A stretch of DNA of 64,000 nt from Siphonodentalium dalli (lineage: Eukaryota > Mollusca > Scaphopoda > Gadilida > Siphonodentaliidae): assembly GCA_032622095.1 (NCBI GenBank), contig CP136069.1:105924278-105988277 (forward strand), given 5' to 3'. Both the position numbers and the translations under genes were made by a program. This document shows, piece after piece, positions 1 to 12,610 of the stretch. The notes beneath the pieces were generated by a model, which did no database searches, had not been told where the DNA came from, and was given only the letters and a program-made list of their open reading frames with translations. Within the stretch, counting starts at the first letter, position 1, and each line of letters starts with the position of its first letter.

Positions 1-2015
1 TCCCGGGTCAGCGGGCGACAGTGTGATTTGTCGCCCGGCACGTGATAGCACGTGGACCAATCAGAAGGGTGGAAAATAGGGAGGAGGATAACAACAAAGA
101 ATGTCGCACTGCTGAGTACGGATATTATTTTGCACGGGATTTCTGTGGTTGAAACTACTCACGCTCGGAGATCCCGTGCTATCGTACGATTACATAATTT
201 GATCAGAGAATGCCGACTTGCTGAGTTAGGCAGAGTAGGGATCGACATACGCCAACAGGCGGCCCTGGTTCTCCTACCAAAGGAGGTATCTACCTCCGAG
301 ATCCTGTGCTATCGTACTGTTATAAAACAGAACCTGTCCCAAATCAGTCTTTATAGCGGGAATTCATAGTGACAAAATCATTCATTTGACCCATATTACA
401 TGCATGGAGGATAAACACAAAAAACATGCCCACCCCCCCCCCCCCCAACAATATGGAGCCTGGATAAAGTCAAAGTACGGTCAATAATAGTTTCGTTGTC
501 CAGCCTGGGTCCCCAAACACAAACAACGGCGCACATGTTCCCATTTCCCGCCAAAACTCAATTATATTTTATAACACGTTGGCTTAAACTCTATAGCAGC
601 GGTCGTCAGTTGTTGGACTAATACAGACTATTGACAAGCTATGCGTTCCGAGTTTGAAAGATTTGGCTACCATTCGTTTTTCGCCACTATAAATATCTCC
701 TGCAGACAAACCCTGCAGTATATATGACGTCACAGTGCACAAATAGTTTTACGATTGACAGAATACATGGAAAAGTCAGTTTCATTTTCACGGAAGCTAC
801 TTGAAATTCTAGGAAATACTTAATTCAATTATCCCAGCTAGGTAGTATTGGACAATGCATAGATGCTTTTTTGTGTTTAGTTTCATTATACGGAATCTTA
901 TTGTAAGTTATAAATTTTTAAACACTGTAACTTGTAGCTTGATATAGTATTCAATCAGACGGCAGTCTTACGTGCGTAATTATATGATTAATTATCTGGA
1001 TACCATCAACATAATTAATGCACCCACGGAAAATGATCGACTTGCCTAATATACGTAGCTTTGGATTGCTTTGTGGGACACTCAGGTGCAAGGAAATGGC
1101 AACTTTTCAATGTCAAATAACAAAATTTTCGCCCGACAGGACGAACCATGGTCGTCCCAATACGGACTCATTAATTCCCCTTGGCGGAACCCTGCATGTA
1201 CATATTTGGTTTAAAAGATTTTTTGGTCAAAGATGGTAGCCGGAAATTTGGTTTAAATAACCATCAGCGGCAGTGCTCTTGTTTTGTCTATCAGTCTCTC
1301 TGGATCACTTTATGTTTTACTTTTACCAACATTTCAGAGTTAAGAAATGACTAATATACATGTATAGGGTCCTGATTCATATTGTTATTCTGATGAATCT
1401 TCCACACTGGACTTAAAGAACTAATAGTTGTATTAATTGATATTTCTAAGTCATGTGAATAAACCCCATGTTATGTAGACAAACAGTATGTGAAGAGTAT
1501 GCAGTAAGCAAAACACTCATTGCCGCAGATACCCTATGCATTAAGTGAACTTTGGTTAGAAATTCCACCAAATTGTTTATAACATAACAGTATAGCGCTA
1601 ACTAATTTTAACCCTCACCTTTCAAGATTTCGGTGTTGAATGGGTCACTGTGAATCACTCTCCTGAAACATTTCCATGGTGTTGAGTGTTGTGCTTATCG
1701 CTCACTCTTTACATGCTGTATAATGTATTTAAACCAACGTTCGACTGACACAATGTGTGTTTTGAGGATATGGCATTCATACTTTCATAGTATACCATTA
1801 CTATATTCTTTACAACATGTTATAATTTCTTAACTTTTATTTCTAAATTATAATCTATAATGAAGGCCAACCGTGCCTTTAACCAGCAAGGTCCAAATGA
1901 CATGGTTTCAGTAACAGGGCATGGCAGACATTTAATTTTTACCGGTATACATGTATGTCCATGAACTATAAACATCTATACAGTACCAATGATACCAGAT
2001 TTAAACTGGCACATT
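1..2015. other. Unassigned AT-rich DNA, no gene recognised
   Basis: I see no coding region I would defend here; the open frames are short and have no recognisable motif. Small structures visible are a GC-rich hairpin near 12-38 (GGGCGACA and TGTCGCCC around a short loop), a C homopolymer near 429-446, and a perfect CRE-type palindrome TGACGTCA at 725-732 just after a TATATA run. The last could be a promoter element, but no gene follows it. Confidence 0.6.
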
Positions 2016-2023
2016 AATTAATG

Positions 2024-2346
2024 CGACTTGCAGAGATGGATCCAGAGATTTTTTGGGGACACCTGTTCTGTATTTGAATATGTCCCCATATAAATTTGGA
2101 TGTTACAAAATTCAGTACTGGACACTTTATTCTGCAAATAAAGGCTCTATATAATAGACTATATCATCTGCAGGTTGATGATTTGCACTACATGTGTTTG
2201 AATTATAGAAAAATTCCTTGAAAATATGGAAAATCCAACTTGAATAAATATTATCCACTTGGAATTTGGGGACATTTGGGTCTCCAGAGTTTGGGCGCCC
2301 AAACCTGTAACAGGTATCAAAACATCCCTGGATCCTTCTCTGGCGA
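2024..2346. repeat. Short inverted repeat, MITE-like
   Basis: An imperfect inverted repeat joins 2024-2057 and 2318-2346: both arms carry a GATCC-centred segment with 'cgacttg' at the outer end. The right part also holds a perfect 16-bp palindrome, GTTTGGGCGCCCAAAC, at 2289-2304. This resembles a small non-autonomous foldback, but no target duplication is obvious and the superfamily is unknown. Confidence 0.4.
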
Positions 2347-2859
2347 CTTGAGAATATATATACTTCAAAGTATCAACCTGTGTGGGGTACAATTATTATT
2401 CACCTACATGTAGGCCTACATTGTATAATCTAATTGTATATTCTAATTTTATATCTACATGTACATATCATGGACTTGGAAGGAGTAAATGTTCGGACAC
2501 GTTATTATCATATTAATAAATGACAAATAGTCACTATGCCAGACTTGGATATTTTAGGTGTTGTCAGAGTAACAGATCATGAGTTGATAGAATGCAAATA
2601 TTTCACTGATTGGCTTGGTGCACTGATGAAAAGTGTGATGACAGATATTTTCTACCCATTGATAGTCACATTAATGTTTGAGACAGTTGCTTGCTGTTTT
2701 TCCATGCACACAATGATCTTGACTTTAGTCACATCAAGACAAATTTATTTATTTCAGTTATACATTTCTTGAGGCTTCTTTCTGAAGGGTTTCATGAAGG
2801 ATTTGTTTCACCCCACCACCCCATATGCAACATGTCATATAGCTTAAATTAAGCTGCTT

Positions 2860-3500
2860 AATGTCATCTCCACTATATGGGGGCTTGCTTCCCTCATATG
2901 GTGTACATTGGGGCATCTCCTGCACAGATACACACAATATCCATAGTCATAAAAAGGGAATTAGGAGTTACAGGGGGCCTGCTTCCCTCATGTGCTGGGC
3001 CTATATACATGTAGACTCGAAAATTAAAGAAAAGCCATATTTCCGATTAAATTCTGAAAAGTTACCCTTAATTCTGCTGTGGTTAAGGAGTCGATTACTT
3101 AGGGCATTAATGTACTTATTGACTTAAAATTGGGTAAAAACCCATATTTTGATGTCATCAGCATCCCTGCCCCATGCAAGTATGTCTCCATTCTGGAACT
3201 CTAGTGTATTTGAATAAAGGGGGTATACCCCGCAGACCTTGCTCAGATGCATACAACATCCATGGTCATAAAAAGGGAATTAGGGGTTACAGGGGCCTGC
3301 TTCTCTCATGTGGTGGGCCTATATATAGACTCGAAAATGGAAGAAAAAACTTATGTCCTAATCAGGCTAATGTACATTGTATATCAACATCCCTGCCCCA
3401 TGAATGTTTGTCTGCACCGGAGCTCTAGTGTAATTGATAAAAGGGACATCTCCTGCACAGATATATACAAGTTCCATATATATGGTAATCTATGGAAAGT
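2860..3500 (+). repeat. Diverged tandem repeat, two to three units
   Basis: Blocks containing 'catcc(c)tgccccatg', 'ctcctgcacagata' and 'cataaaaagggaattagg' recur near 2900-3000, 3160-3310 and 3383-3490 in the same order. Spacing is irregular (about 215-306 bp), so the units differ by indels. The open frames here follow the repeat and are not credible genes. Confidence 0.55.
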
Positions 3501-3540
3501 TCCTAGCCAAAGGGTTGATTCGATGAAGATTTCCAACAGT

Positions 3541-4386
3541 TGAAAGTATTGAAATAACAGTCAACTGTTGCAACATTCCAACCCAGTGGGTGCAAATTTA
3601 TGTCCCATTTCTATTTGTGAATTCATGCATTCCTTATTGTCATAAAAATACATTTGAGGGCTCGCAAATTACGTTTACGTATAGTCATATTAGTTAATTA
3701 GTCATGTTTATATTTAAATCTAATTTCCAATATCTATTATACGTATTATATTTAGACATTAATTAGGTATTATATGTTACCAAACATATCTACATGAACA
3801 TATGCCTTATGCTCGTAGAAATCTGCTGTTATTTCAATAATTGTGAATTGTCTATCTGTGCCCAATCTACACCGCTATAAATAATTTCCTCTACACCGTC
3901 ATATAATCTTGCTATTTTTGGTATCCAAGCAACCAGGTTCATGTTCAAAACATATTCTACACCGTATTTTATGATGTTTAAATTATCGTCAATTAAATTA
4001 ATTTTAAAAAACGCCACACAACGAATCCAATTTGATTCGATCTAACATTATAATAACAATACCTGGGCAGAGTTTTACAATGAAGGCAGTACCGATAAGG
4101 CCAAAAATAGTGCAAAAACCCACATGTTTCTTGCCAATTTGTTGACAATCGTCAGAATGTTGGTTTAAAACCTGTTTTTGACAATAATACCAATTAAATC
4201 CACAAAGAATATGGTATCCCTGTAACAACCGATATATATAATTCCAAGTGAATCTGTGTATAACGGTTTTCCTCACAGTACGAATATCTTCAAAACATCA
4301 TGAATTACAAGGAGCATATCCAAAACGAACCACCGGTGTCCGCCATTTTGATAATTCTACACCGATTTCTACACCATATGCTACAC
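3541..4386. other. Unassigned DNA with dispersed CTACACCG octamers
   Basis: No gene recognised. The octamer CTACACCG occurs at least five times (near 3869, 3891, 3958, 4356 and 4381) in an otherwise AT-rich stretch, plus a one-base variant near 4369. On the minus strand it reads CGGTGTAG, and in one frame it gives recurrent Gly-Val-Glu. The weak minus-strand open frames at 3829-4017 and 4004-4276 could be remnants of a repetitive protein, but I cannot support that. Confidence 0.4.
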
Positions 4387-4512
4387 CGATCTCAAAAAGG
4401 TGAATGAATGATAACGCGATGCCTTGATCACACGCACGTGACTGATGTCGTTCGTATGCATGCAGCTAACCGGATATTCATTTAGTATTAACATGCTTGG
4501 GGTTTGTATATA

Positions 4513-4518
4513 GACCAC
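4513..4518 (+). other. Left target-site duplication GACCAC of the giant element
   Basis: GACCAC directly precedes the AGTAGTATAAAG terminus and is repeated exactly at 36139-36144 after the mirror-image terminus. The inverted sister arm has a single copy (GTGGTC at 37357-37362), as expected for an unfilled site. Confidence 0.85.
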
Positions 4519-4590
4519 AGTAGTATAAAGTAGAGGCAATATCTCTTTTATATATAAGTGGGTGGACAGGGAAAATAATTTGGAATCCCC

Positions 4591-4778
4591 TAATCCCCAC
4601 CCCCACGGGATTTCATAAATACTATTTATCGAATGTTAAACGTTACATTACCGACTAATTTAAATAGGTGTAGTCGTCGTATGATAATCCCCACCCCCAC
4701 GGGATTTCGTAAATACTATTTAACGAATGTTAAACGTTACAATACCGACTAATTTATATAGGTGTATCAAAAATGAGG
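4591..4778 (+). repeat. Two-copy 94-bp direct repeat near the left terminus
   Basis: Units starting at 4591 and 4685 both run 'taatccccacccccacggg', then an AT-rich body ending 'ataggtgta'. The same pair appears inverted near 35890-36062 inside the right terminus. Paired subterminal repeats like this are common near the ends of large DNA transposons. Confidence 0.8.
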
Positions 4779-4788
4779 TGTTTTACAT

Positions 4789-5040
4789 TCAAGATGTTAT
4801 AGTTAGACTAAATAGTAACTACTTTAAGGCACAGCCAAGCTACAATACGAACTATTTTATGTCAGGTAATGATGTATATCTAATTCAAATTGTATGGTCA
4901 AGCAAACTATTTCTAGGCAGGTGTTATAGTCAAGCTAGCTAGTAACTATTTGAAGGCATAGTCAATATTTTAGTACGCCCGATTAAATACATGTAGTGAT
5001 ATGTAACTATTTCTAGGCATATAGTTAGTAGGTTAGTTAT
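4789..5040 (+). promoter_or_regulatory. Subterminal cluster of AACTATTTCTAGG motifs (left)
   Basis: AACTATTTCTAGG or one- to two-base variants occur at about 4905, 4948 and 5006, each next to a 'gt(c/t)a' segment, with looser relatives at 4815 and 4850. The motif returns at about 10669, 10725, 10867 and 10924, and inverted throughout 34960-35760. By analogy with other DNA transposons these could be transposase-binding sites; that is inference. Confidence 0.5.
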
Positions 5041-6769
5041 GATAGGTTAGTAAAATAATACAAAAGTTGTTAGTTAAATTGAAAATGTTAAAATGAATTA
5101 TTCCCTAGTAGTGTAGTGACTTAGCGGTTTTTTTTTGAACGGACTGGCCAAAAGTGCCATTTTTTTATATTTTGTCAAGTTATGTGTGCTCTTTCAGAAA
5201 GTGAACTAGAAACAGGTTTCTGATCAATATTAAGCCTTGTTTCCAGTATAAATCCAAGATGGCGGTCAAATTCAATCATTATTTCACATTGACGTTCCAA
5301 CTGGTATAAAAAATTGAGGCGCATGCATAATAAAGGCGTCATTCAACCTGACATTGTCATATTTGGAAGATAGTAGCAACCCAGGCTGACCAAATTGGAA
5401 ATTTATCACTTTTTGTACCAAAAACATGCAATTTTGTCATATAATCATTCTCGTTTCAATTATTTCGGAATAATAAACAGACAATTTCTCAAAAATGTTT
5501 CAGTGCAGATCAAAGGTTAAGGTCTTAGCATTTTTGGACATGTATACTCTAATCAAAACATACAATATCTAGGACACATTCTTAACCGTATTTTATAAAT
5601 TTTGGATTATGTTACCCCTCGCCCCAAAAATCATGAAATATTGTTTTTGTGATAAGCATCCGACAGAACATGGATGATAATCTATAAAGGACACTATTTG
5701 ATCACATTTCTAAATACTGCAATGGCAATTACATACACAATGACCAAAGTTGAAATATAACATCTTTTTCGACAAAACATATGCAATTTTGTAAGAAAAT
5801 CCTCGTCATTTAAAATATTTTGGTCCAATAAATGGTCATTTACACATAGGATATTTGCGATAGGGCAAAATGTTTGGTCTTAAATGTTTTGGACATATAT
5901 ACTGAAAACAATGAATACATTGTCTGTGGTTCATATGTAACAACGTTTCAGAAAATTTGGTTTATGTTACCCCTCACCCCAAAAATCACGAAAATGTGAC
6001 TTGTTGTAAGGATTCAATAAATCTTTGGTTAAATCTTATAAAATGAGTTTGTCGATCGCAATTCGTCATATATTATAATGTAACAATCTCATTGTCAGTA
6101 TACTGTTGAAATTAACAATTGTATGCCTAATAACAATTTATTTGATCATTTCAAATATGTTCAACCAATAGAATGGCAATATGCAATAATATACAATATG
6201 CGGTCTTAAAAGTTTCGAAAATGAACATCCAATATATATACAACACATATAAGGGTATATACATGTAATGTTTTGGTGAAATAAAATAAAAATAAAAGAA
6301 TCTATAATACCATTAATTGATATATTTGACCAAATATCATTGACTTATGTAATCTAGCATTCAAGAGGGGTGTATATACAGATATGCATTTCAGGTCACA
6401 ACTTTAAATTTTCAATCAATAATACATATAAAGATGGCCTATCTTTGTTTATAGTGTGTTCTTAAATTCATGTTTGTTATGTTATGTAGCTATAATGTTC
6501 ACAGACTGATAATACCTAGCAACTCATAGATTGTCATGTTATAATCACGGCTGCCTGTGTTTATACGTTGAGCAAATATTTTAAGCACACAATTACATCT
6601 ACATAACTCTGTGTATGGTAAATCAGCGTTTGCACATTTGCATCTGTTACAAGTTTGTGATTTGCAACAACAATTAATGAGTTCTGAGCACACAACTGCA
6701 GCTTGGCATGACATAAGTGTACCACAATCCTACCTGGTAGGCAGCTCGTTTCATATGTCCCACACCACA

Positions 6770-7385
6770 TATATATGACAATAACACTTCTTAGTCTGTA
6801 GAGTAGAAACTTCATTAGTGACTGGGCGTAATAATTAAAAGTAGATACTATATCGCAGGTACAATCATATCCACAAGAACGCCTCCATCAAATATCTTGC
6901 ACTGAACATTTTTAGGTGGGTCCGATATATCCCCAATTGCTTCCCGGATACATCCCAGAAATCAGATTGTGTCCCCTTGAATTTACCTCCCGTTGATAAG
7001 GCGTGGGGAAATAGCCGACTCTCATGAGAGAAAAACACATCTGGTTCGGGGAGTTGTAGCCATCTCGTTATTGTTGATGAGCTCTCTGTTAAACCTATCA
7101 ACGCTCCATTTCCTTTCAATTTGATGTTCTCCTGTTCCTGCACTTGATCGTTTGGAATGGCGGAGAAGCGATTTCGGGTTTTTTGAACTGCCCAATTGTT
7201 GTTCGAACACACTATTACAAGAAATAAAATATTGGAAGTACGTGCAAGATATTTTATGGAGGCGTTCTTGTACATATAACTATTGTGCCTGCGATAAGAT
7301 CTAAATGTACTTTTAATTATTACAGTCACCAATGAACTTTATACTCTACAAACTAAGAAGTGTTAATGTCGTGTGTGTTATGTGG
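6770..7385. repeat. Inner foldback within the 5.2-kb transposon
   Basis: Sequence at 6770-6905 ('cacttcttagtctgtagag...acaagaacgcctccat') is repeated inverted at about 7242-7385 ('atggaggcgttcttgta...actaagaagtg'). The loop of about 330 bp has no identifiable content. This could be a separate nested MITE or a second-generation fold of the host transposon. Confidence 0.65.
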
Positions 7386-8560
7386 GATAGTTGTTTAGAA
7401 GGCAGCACAAAAGGCAGCACTAATGAGAATCGTGGTATAGTTCTTTGACGAAAAGTTGGTGGCCAAACTAAGATTCCAAAAAAATGGAACGACTTCCTCC
7501 GTCATTCTGACAATAAGCTTGAACTTTTTGTATTCCTGACAAGTAATGCGTCAGAACATGATGATAAAGTGTTAAACATGACAGAATGTTCGTCAACTCT
7601 CAAAATAGCAAATTCTTCCTAGTAAATCTTGAGAAACTGTTGTCAGATATATATACTTTTATTTCCTCCAAGTATAGGAGAGCCATACATTATGAATACA
7701 ATTACATTAAGAATTGAACAGAAACATAGAACTTATACAGTGTTAGTATGAATTGAACAAGAGCAAGAAGTACGCACACACAAACATTCATACAGTGTTA
7801 GTATAGCTCTCACGCTCGATGATGTATGTGCCTATATATACATCAATATGCTTTACGAACACGATAGCAACAGCACAGTAATTATTTTGTAATATGCGGA
7901 CATGTGGATCCTGAAATCCTGTTTCCATTACCACCATAAGAACAAATCGAGAGTATACTATGATCTATGAGTGATGCAGAAAATGATCTGTCTTATATTA
8001 GATAGCAATATTGCATCATTCCACGCGTGTGCTGGCGTGAGACAATTGTGACGTTTTCGCGTGAGTTAGTTGTAGCCGAACAATTGTAGAAATAAAGTGG
8101 TCAATTGCAGCGTGCTATGTATTTTGTCCACAATTCGAATGAAGTTCGGACCATAGATACCGTTAGTTCATGTACACGGGAAACGATACATCTAATATCG
8201 GTTGATAAACAACCTAAGAATGCCATCGACAGCACATTTTCCGCTCTGTGCGATGACAATTGTTATCACTACCCAATTTTCATTCGATAGCTGGTTTTGA
8301 TACCACTTTGTTCTTCCATATAAAGGGCAGAAAAAGTTTCTGGATAGCATGGAAATAATATCCTGTTATCACAGATACATGTACATTTCTTCTATAGGCG
8401 AATCAACCTTTTATTCAACTAGATTCGTCCTCATATATTTTCAAAGAACTCAAACGTTTCATTGCCATTAATTATAATAAAGGTTGTCAAAAGTTGCTGA
8501 TAATGAGGCCTATGAAGAGAATTCTCCAAAACTTGTCGCTCAAAAGGGGCCCTAATACAT
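7386..8560. other. Centre of the 5.2-kb transposon, no gene seen
   Basis: No coding region is recognised. The open frame 8105-8290 is short and has no motif. A 'cagtgttagtatga/gct' segment is repeated near 7737 and 7794. Confidence 0.4.
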
Positions 8561-10644
8561 CATATGAAATGAGCCATATACCAGACAGGATTGTGGTACA
8601 CTTGTCATGACATAAAAATTCCAATACATGGCCCGCATGACTGGGAATGGACAGTTGAAGATCATGGATGTAAACCATTGTGGACTACATTACCGAAGCT
8701 GCAGCTGCGTGTTCAGAACTCATCAAGTGTTGTTGCAAATCCCAAACTTGTAACAGGTGCAAATGTGCAATAGCTGATTTACCATGCTCATAATTATGCA
8801 GTTGTAATTGTGATATTAAGAATGCCTAAAATGTTTGTTCAATGTATCAACATGGTCACCGGTGATTATAACATGACAATCTATGAGTTGCTATATATCT
8901 GCTGGTATGATCAGACTGTGCACATTATAGTAATACAGGTACAACATAACAATTTAAGAACAGAGTATAAACAAAGATAGACCATCTTTATGTTATGTGT
9001 ATTATTGATAGACAAATTAAAGTTGTGATCTGAACTACATGTCTATATATACCCTTCTTGTATGCTACATTTGTAGATTATATAAGTCAAAACCTTCAAA
9101 TTATTTATGGTATAATAGATTTTTAGAATTTTATTCTATTTCACCAAGACATGACATGTATACACCTTTAAATGTGTTGTATTCGACAGTCATTTTCGAA
9201 ACTTTCAAGGCCGCATGTGGTGTACGATCTTGGGAAATGTTTGAGAAATTGCCCATATATTGGTTGAAAATATTTGAAATGATGGTTATTTTACCATAAA
9301 ATATAGCTGTTATTAGGCATACAATTGTAAATTTAAACAGTATACTGTCAATGAGATTGTTACATAACAATATATGACTAATTGTCATCGACAAACTCAC
9401 TTTATAAGATTTAACCAAAGATTTATTGAATCTTTACAACCAAGTCACATTTTCGTGCTTTTTGGGGTGAGGGGTAACATAAACCAAATTTTCTGAAACG
9501 TTGTTACATATGAACCACAGAGAATGTATTCATTGTTTTCAGTATATATGTCCAAAACATTTAAGACCAAACATTTTGAACTATCGCAAATATCCTATGT
9601 GTAAATGACCATTTATTGGACCAAAATATTTGAAATGATGAGGATTTTCTTACAAAATTGCATATTTTAGTCGAAAAAGTTGTAAATTTCAACTTTGGTC
9701 ATTGTGTGCGTAATTGCAATTACAGTATTTAGAAATGTGATCGAATAGTGCCCTTTACAGATTCTCATCCATGTTCTATCGGATGTTTATCACAAAAACA
9801 AAATTTCATGATTTTTGAGGTGAGGGGTAACATAATCCAAAATGTCTAAAATATGGTTACGAATTTGTCCTAGATGTTGTATATTTTGTTTGCAGTATAC
9901 GTTTCTGAAATTTTTAAGATCTTAACCTTTGATCTGCACTGAAACCGTTTTGAGAAATTGTCTGTTTATTATTCCGAAATAATTGAAACGAGAATGATTT
10001 TATGACAAAATTTCATGCTTTTGGTCCAAAAAGTGATAATTTTCAAATTTGGTCAGCCTGGATTGCTAATATGTTCAAAATATGACAATGCCGGATAGAA
10101 TGACGCCTTTATTATGCATGTGCTTTAAATTGTATACCAGTTGGAACGTCATGGTGAAATAATGATTGAATTTGGCCGCCATCTTGGATTTATACTGGAA
10201 ACAAGGGTTAATATTGACCAGAAACCTGTTTCTAGTTCACTTTCTGAAAGAGCACACCTAACTTGACATAATATAACAAAATGGCACTTTTGGCCAGTCC
10301 GTTCCGATATGACAAAATTTTGTCGCTAAGTCACTACACTATAGTGAATAACCCCGTGCATGTAAAAACCACAGGGCTAAACACATGGAAAATTTGTTAG
10401 CGGCGGAACTTTTCTTCTTTATTATTGTAGATTTGTAGGAAACACGATTCGATCTCATAAAACTCGATATTACAGAGTCACGTAGAAATCGAAATGTGGA
10501 ACCCGATACTTAGTTCCTTTAATGAATATAAATGATACATAAATATTAGTATACAAACAAATATAAAAAAAATATAATCAAAGCAATCTTTTTTTAAGAT
10601 ATGGACAGTCTGGTTTTCCCGTTGAAATATCTTCTGGCAAAAAA

Positions 10645-11024
10645 TGTATCAATGTTTAAAGTCAGACTAACTATTTCTAGGTTGGTGTTAAAATACTTCC
10701 TCTAGGCTATATGTTATACTCAAACAAACTATTTCTAGGTTATTCAAAAAAATTCCTAAAATATACTGAGTAAATCTACAAATATTAATTGCAATATAAA
10801 GAACAGAGTTAGCTCCCCTGTGAATTGTAACAGTGTCAAAATTAATCATTATTTAAAGTCAGACTAATTATTTATAGGTTGGTAATAATATTACTACCTC
10901 TAGGGTATGGGTTATACTCAGGCAAACTATTTCTGGGTTAATCAAAAATATCAAGAGTTGTAAACTAAATCTACAAATATTAATTGGAATATAAAGAACA
11001 GAGTTAGCTCCCCTGTGAATTGAA
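10645..11024 (+). repeat. Two-copy ~200-bp direct repeat in the left arm
   Basis: Two units, starting near 10660 and 10859 at 'gtcagactaa', share 'ctatttctaggtt', 'tctacaaatattaatt' and 'cagagttagctcccctgtg'. The pair is mirrored at about 34870-35230 in the right arm, so the duplication predates formation of the two arms or has been homogenised between them. Confidence 0.75.
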
Positions 11025-12325
11025 TAATCTGTTTTATTAAGTTCAATATAGATGTTAAACGATTGATATATGTTAATGAATCATACAATGATATATTCGT
11101 TAGCGAATAAACCTATGCATGTAAAAACCACAGGTCTAAACACATTGAACTTTTTTTTTAGGAACGTTATTCTGTAGATTAGTAGGCAACACATTTCAAA
11201 AACACCATTTCATAGTGATAGAAATCGAAATGTATAACCATTATCGGTTCCTTTAATGATTATGAATGACGGGAGTATTTTCGGTTTATATGAAGACAAC
11301 GTATTTCATTTCCAACACAAATTCAATACTTCAAAAAAATAAAAAAAAAGCACGATAAAGCAATTAAAACACAATTTAAGTTACTTTTTCGTCAACAAAA
11401 TTGAAGTTATATGTTATAATGCTTCAAAATCAATCAAAATATGAAAATCAAATATCTCAATTGAAAGCCAAATTTAAAAAAAAACAATTTCAATGTTAAC
11501 GGAAACAATTTAACAACAAAAAAATCTTTATCTGTTTCGCTCGCAAGTATCAAAAGTCCTTTTTCATTGCCACAATAATCGTAAAACACAATAAATGTTT
11601 TGTCTTTAATCAAAAAAATATATAAAAATATTATAATCATAGTCAAAAAACTTCAAGCACAAACTTTATATGTCAATAAAAAATATGAAAATTAAATAAA
11701 ACTTTAATCCATTTATTTGCAATTTTTTTTTTTTTAAACATTGTTGACTGTTAACGCAAAAAACTGATATTCCAAATCTTTTTAAACATCAAAAGTCGCA
11801 CAACCAACGTTAAATAAATGTTTTGTTTTAACATAACAAGAGTTACTTACCTACTAAAGAACAGATCCATCGAAGTACAATTCTCTCTCAATTTTACCTA
11901 TGAGAATGTATCTGTTTATATAAGGAAAAAACATTCTATCTTTAGTCCCAAGCAAATGATGTCATTCGAGCCATCTTTCTTTAAGTCGAATAATATACCA
12001 ACATATAGCACTATACTCACAAAATAGGATGATGACCTATGACCGTACAAAACGAATAATTTATACTACACCTGTCAAATTTGCATATTTGCAGCTGTAG
12101 GTATGTTACGGTAAACATTCCAATATAGCCTATATAAGCCAGCTAAAATAGGAAATCAAAGCATGGATTCAATCGTCAGATAAGTTTATTATATTATGAT
12201 TTCAGATAACTTTTAATTAATTATTATCTTGTTCAACATATGTTCTATGTAATTTAAAATAATAAATTATATCAGGTTTGTATATTAATCGGAGCGAAAC
12301 ATATTGAGGAAGTTTAAAGCAGTTG

Positions 12326-12610
12326 TCTTAACGTGACACTAAGATTTATTTTCTTATTTGCATATAGTATACTATGTTCAACCCAGATGTCTTAAAATGG
12401 CAATAAGATTTATTTTATTATTTTATATATCTCACACTATTTATAAACAAGATGTCTTAAAAGGGCACTAAGATTTCATTTTATAATTTCAATACCAAAA
12501 GTGTTTCAATATCACAGCAAAAAAAAATTGTAATAATTTTACCTCAGAATTGTTAATAAATAGGTCTTCTTCACATCATAATTCTTAAAAGGGCGCTAAT
12601 AATTTAACTT
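12326..12610 (+). repeat. ~62-bp tandem repeat in the left arm
   Basis: The block 'tgtcttaa(a/c)(a/g)(g/t)ggca(c/a)taagattt' recurs near 12328, 12389 and 12452, with a fourth diverged copy near 12587. The array is mirrored near 32890-33130. Confidence 0.6.

Larger units (their letters stand above)
5109..10341. mobile_element. 5.2-kb palindromic transposon nested in the left arm
   Basis: The ends are perfect inverted repeats TAGTGTAGTGACTTAGCG, flanked by a 3-bp duplication TAG (5106-5108 and 10342-10344). The right arm of the giant element has the same sequence with a single TAG (CTA at 35543-35545) and no insertion, confirming the boundaries. Arms of about 1.7 kb (5109-6815 and about 8560-10341) fold on each other; an 82-base comparison near 5218/10222 shows about five differences. 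The centre (6816-8560) has no recognisable transposase. The open frame 6865-7332 lies across an inner foldback and looks fortuitous. The TAGTG/CACTA termini are reversed relative to true CACTA elements, so I leave the superfamily open. Confidence 0.8.

Noticed and set aside
6865..7332. 155-aa minus-strand ORF in the 5.2-kb transposon as a transposase
   Set aside because: It overlaps an inner inverted repeat and has no DDE/D-type, zinc-finger or other motif; it is probably fortuitous.
5109..10341. Assigning the 5.2-kb element to the CACTA superfamily
   Set aside because: The ends read TAGTG...CACTA, the reverse of the CACTA...TAGTG order, and no transposase supports it despite the 3-bp duplication.
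11434..11646. Conserved 70-aa ORF in both inverted arms as a gene
   Set aside because: Length is kept in both arms, but both differences I noticed change amino acids, the composition is poly-A/T-driven, and there is no motif.
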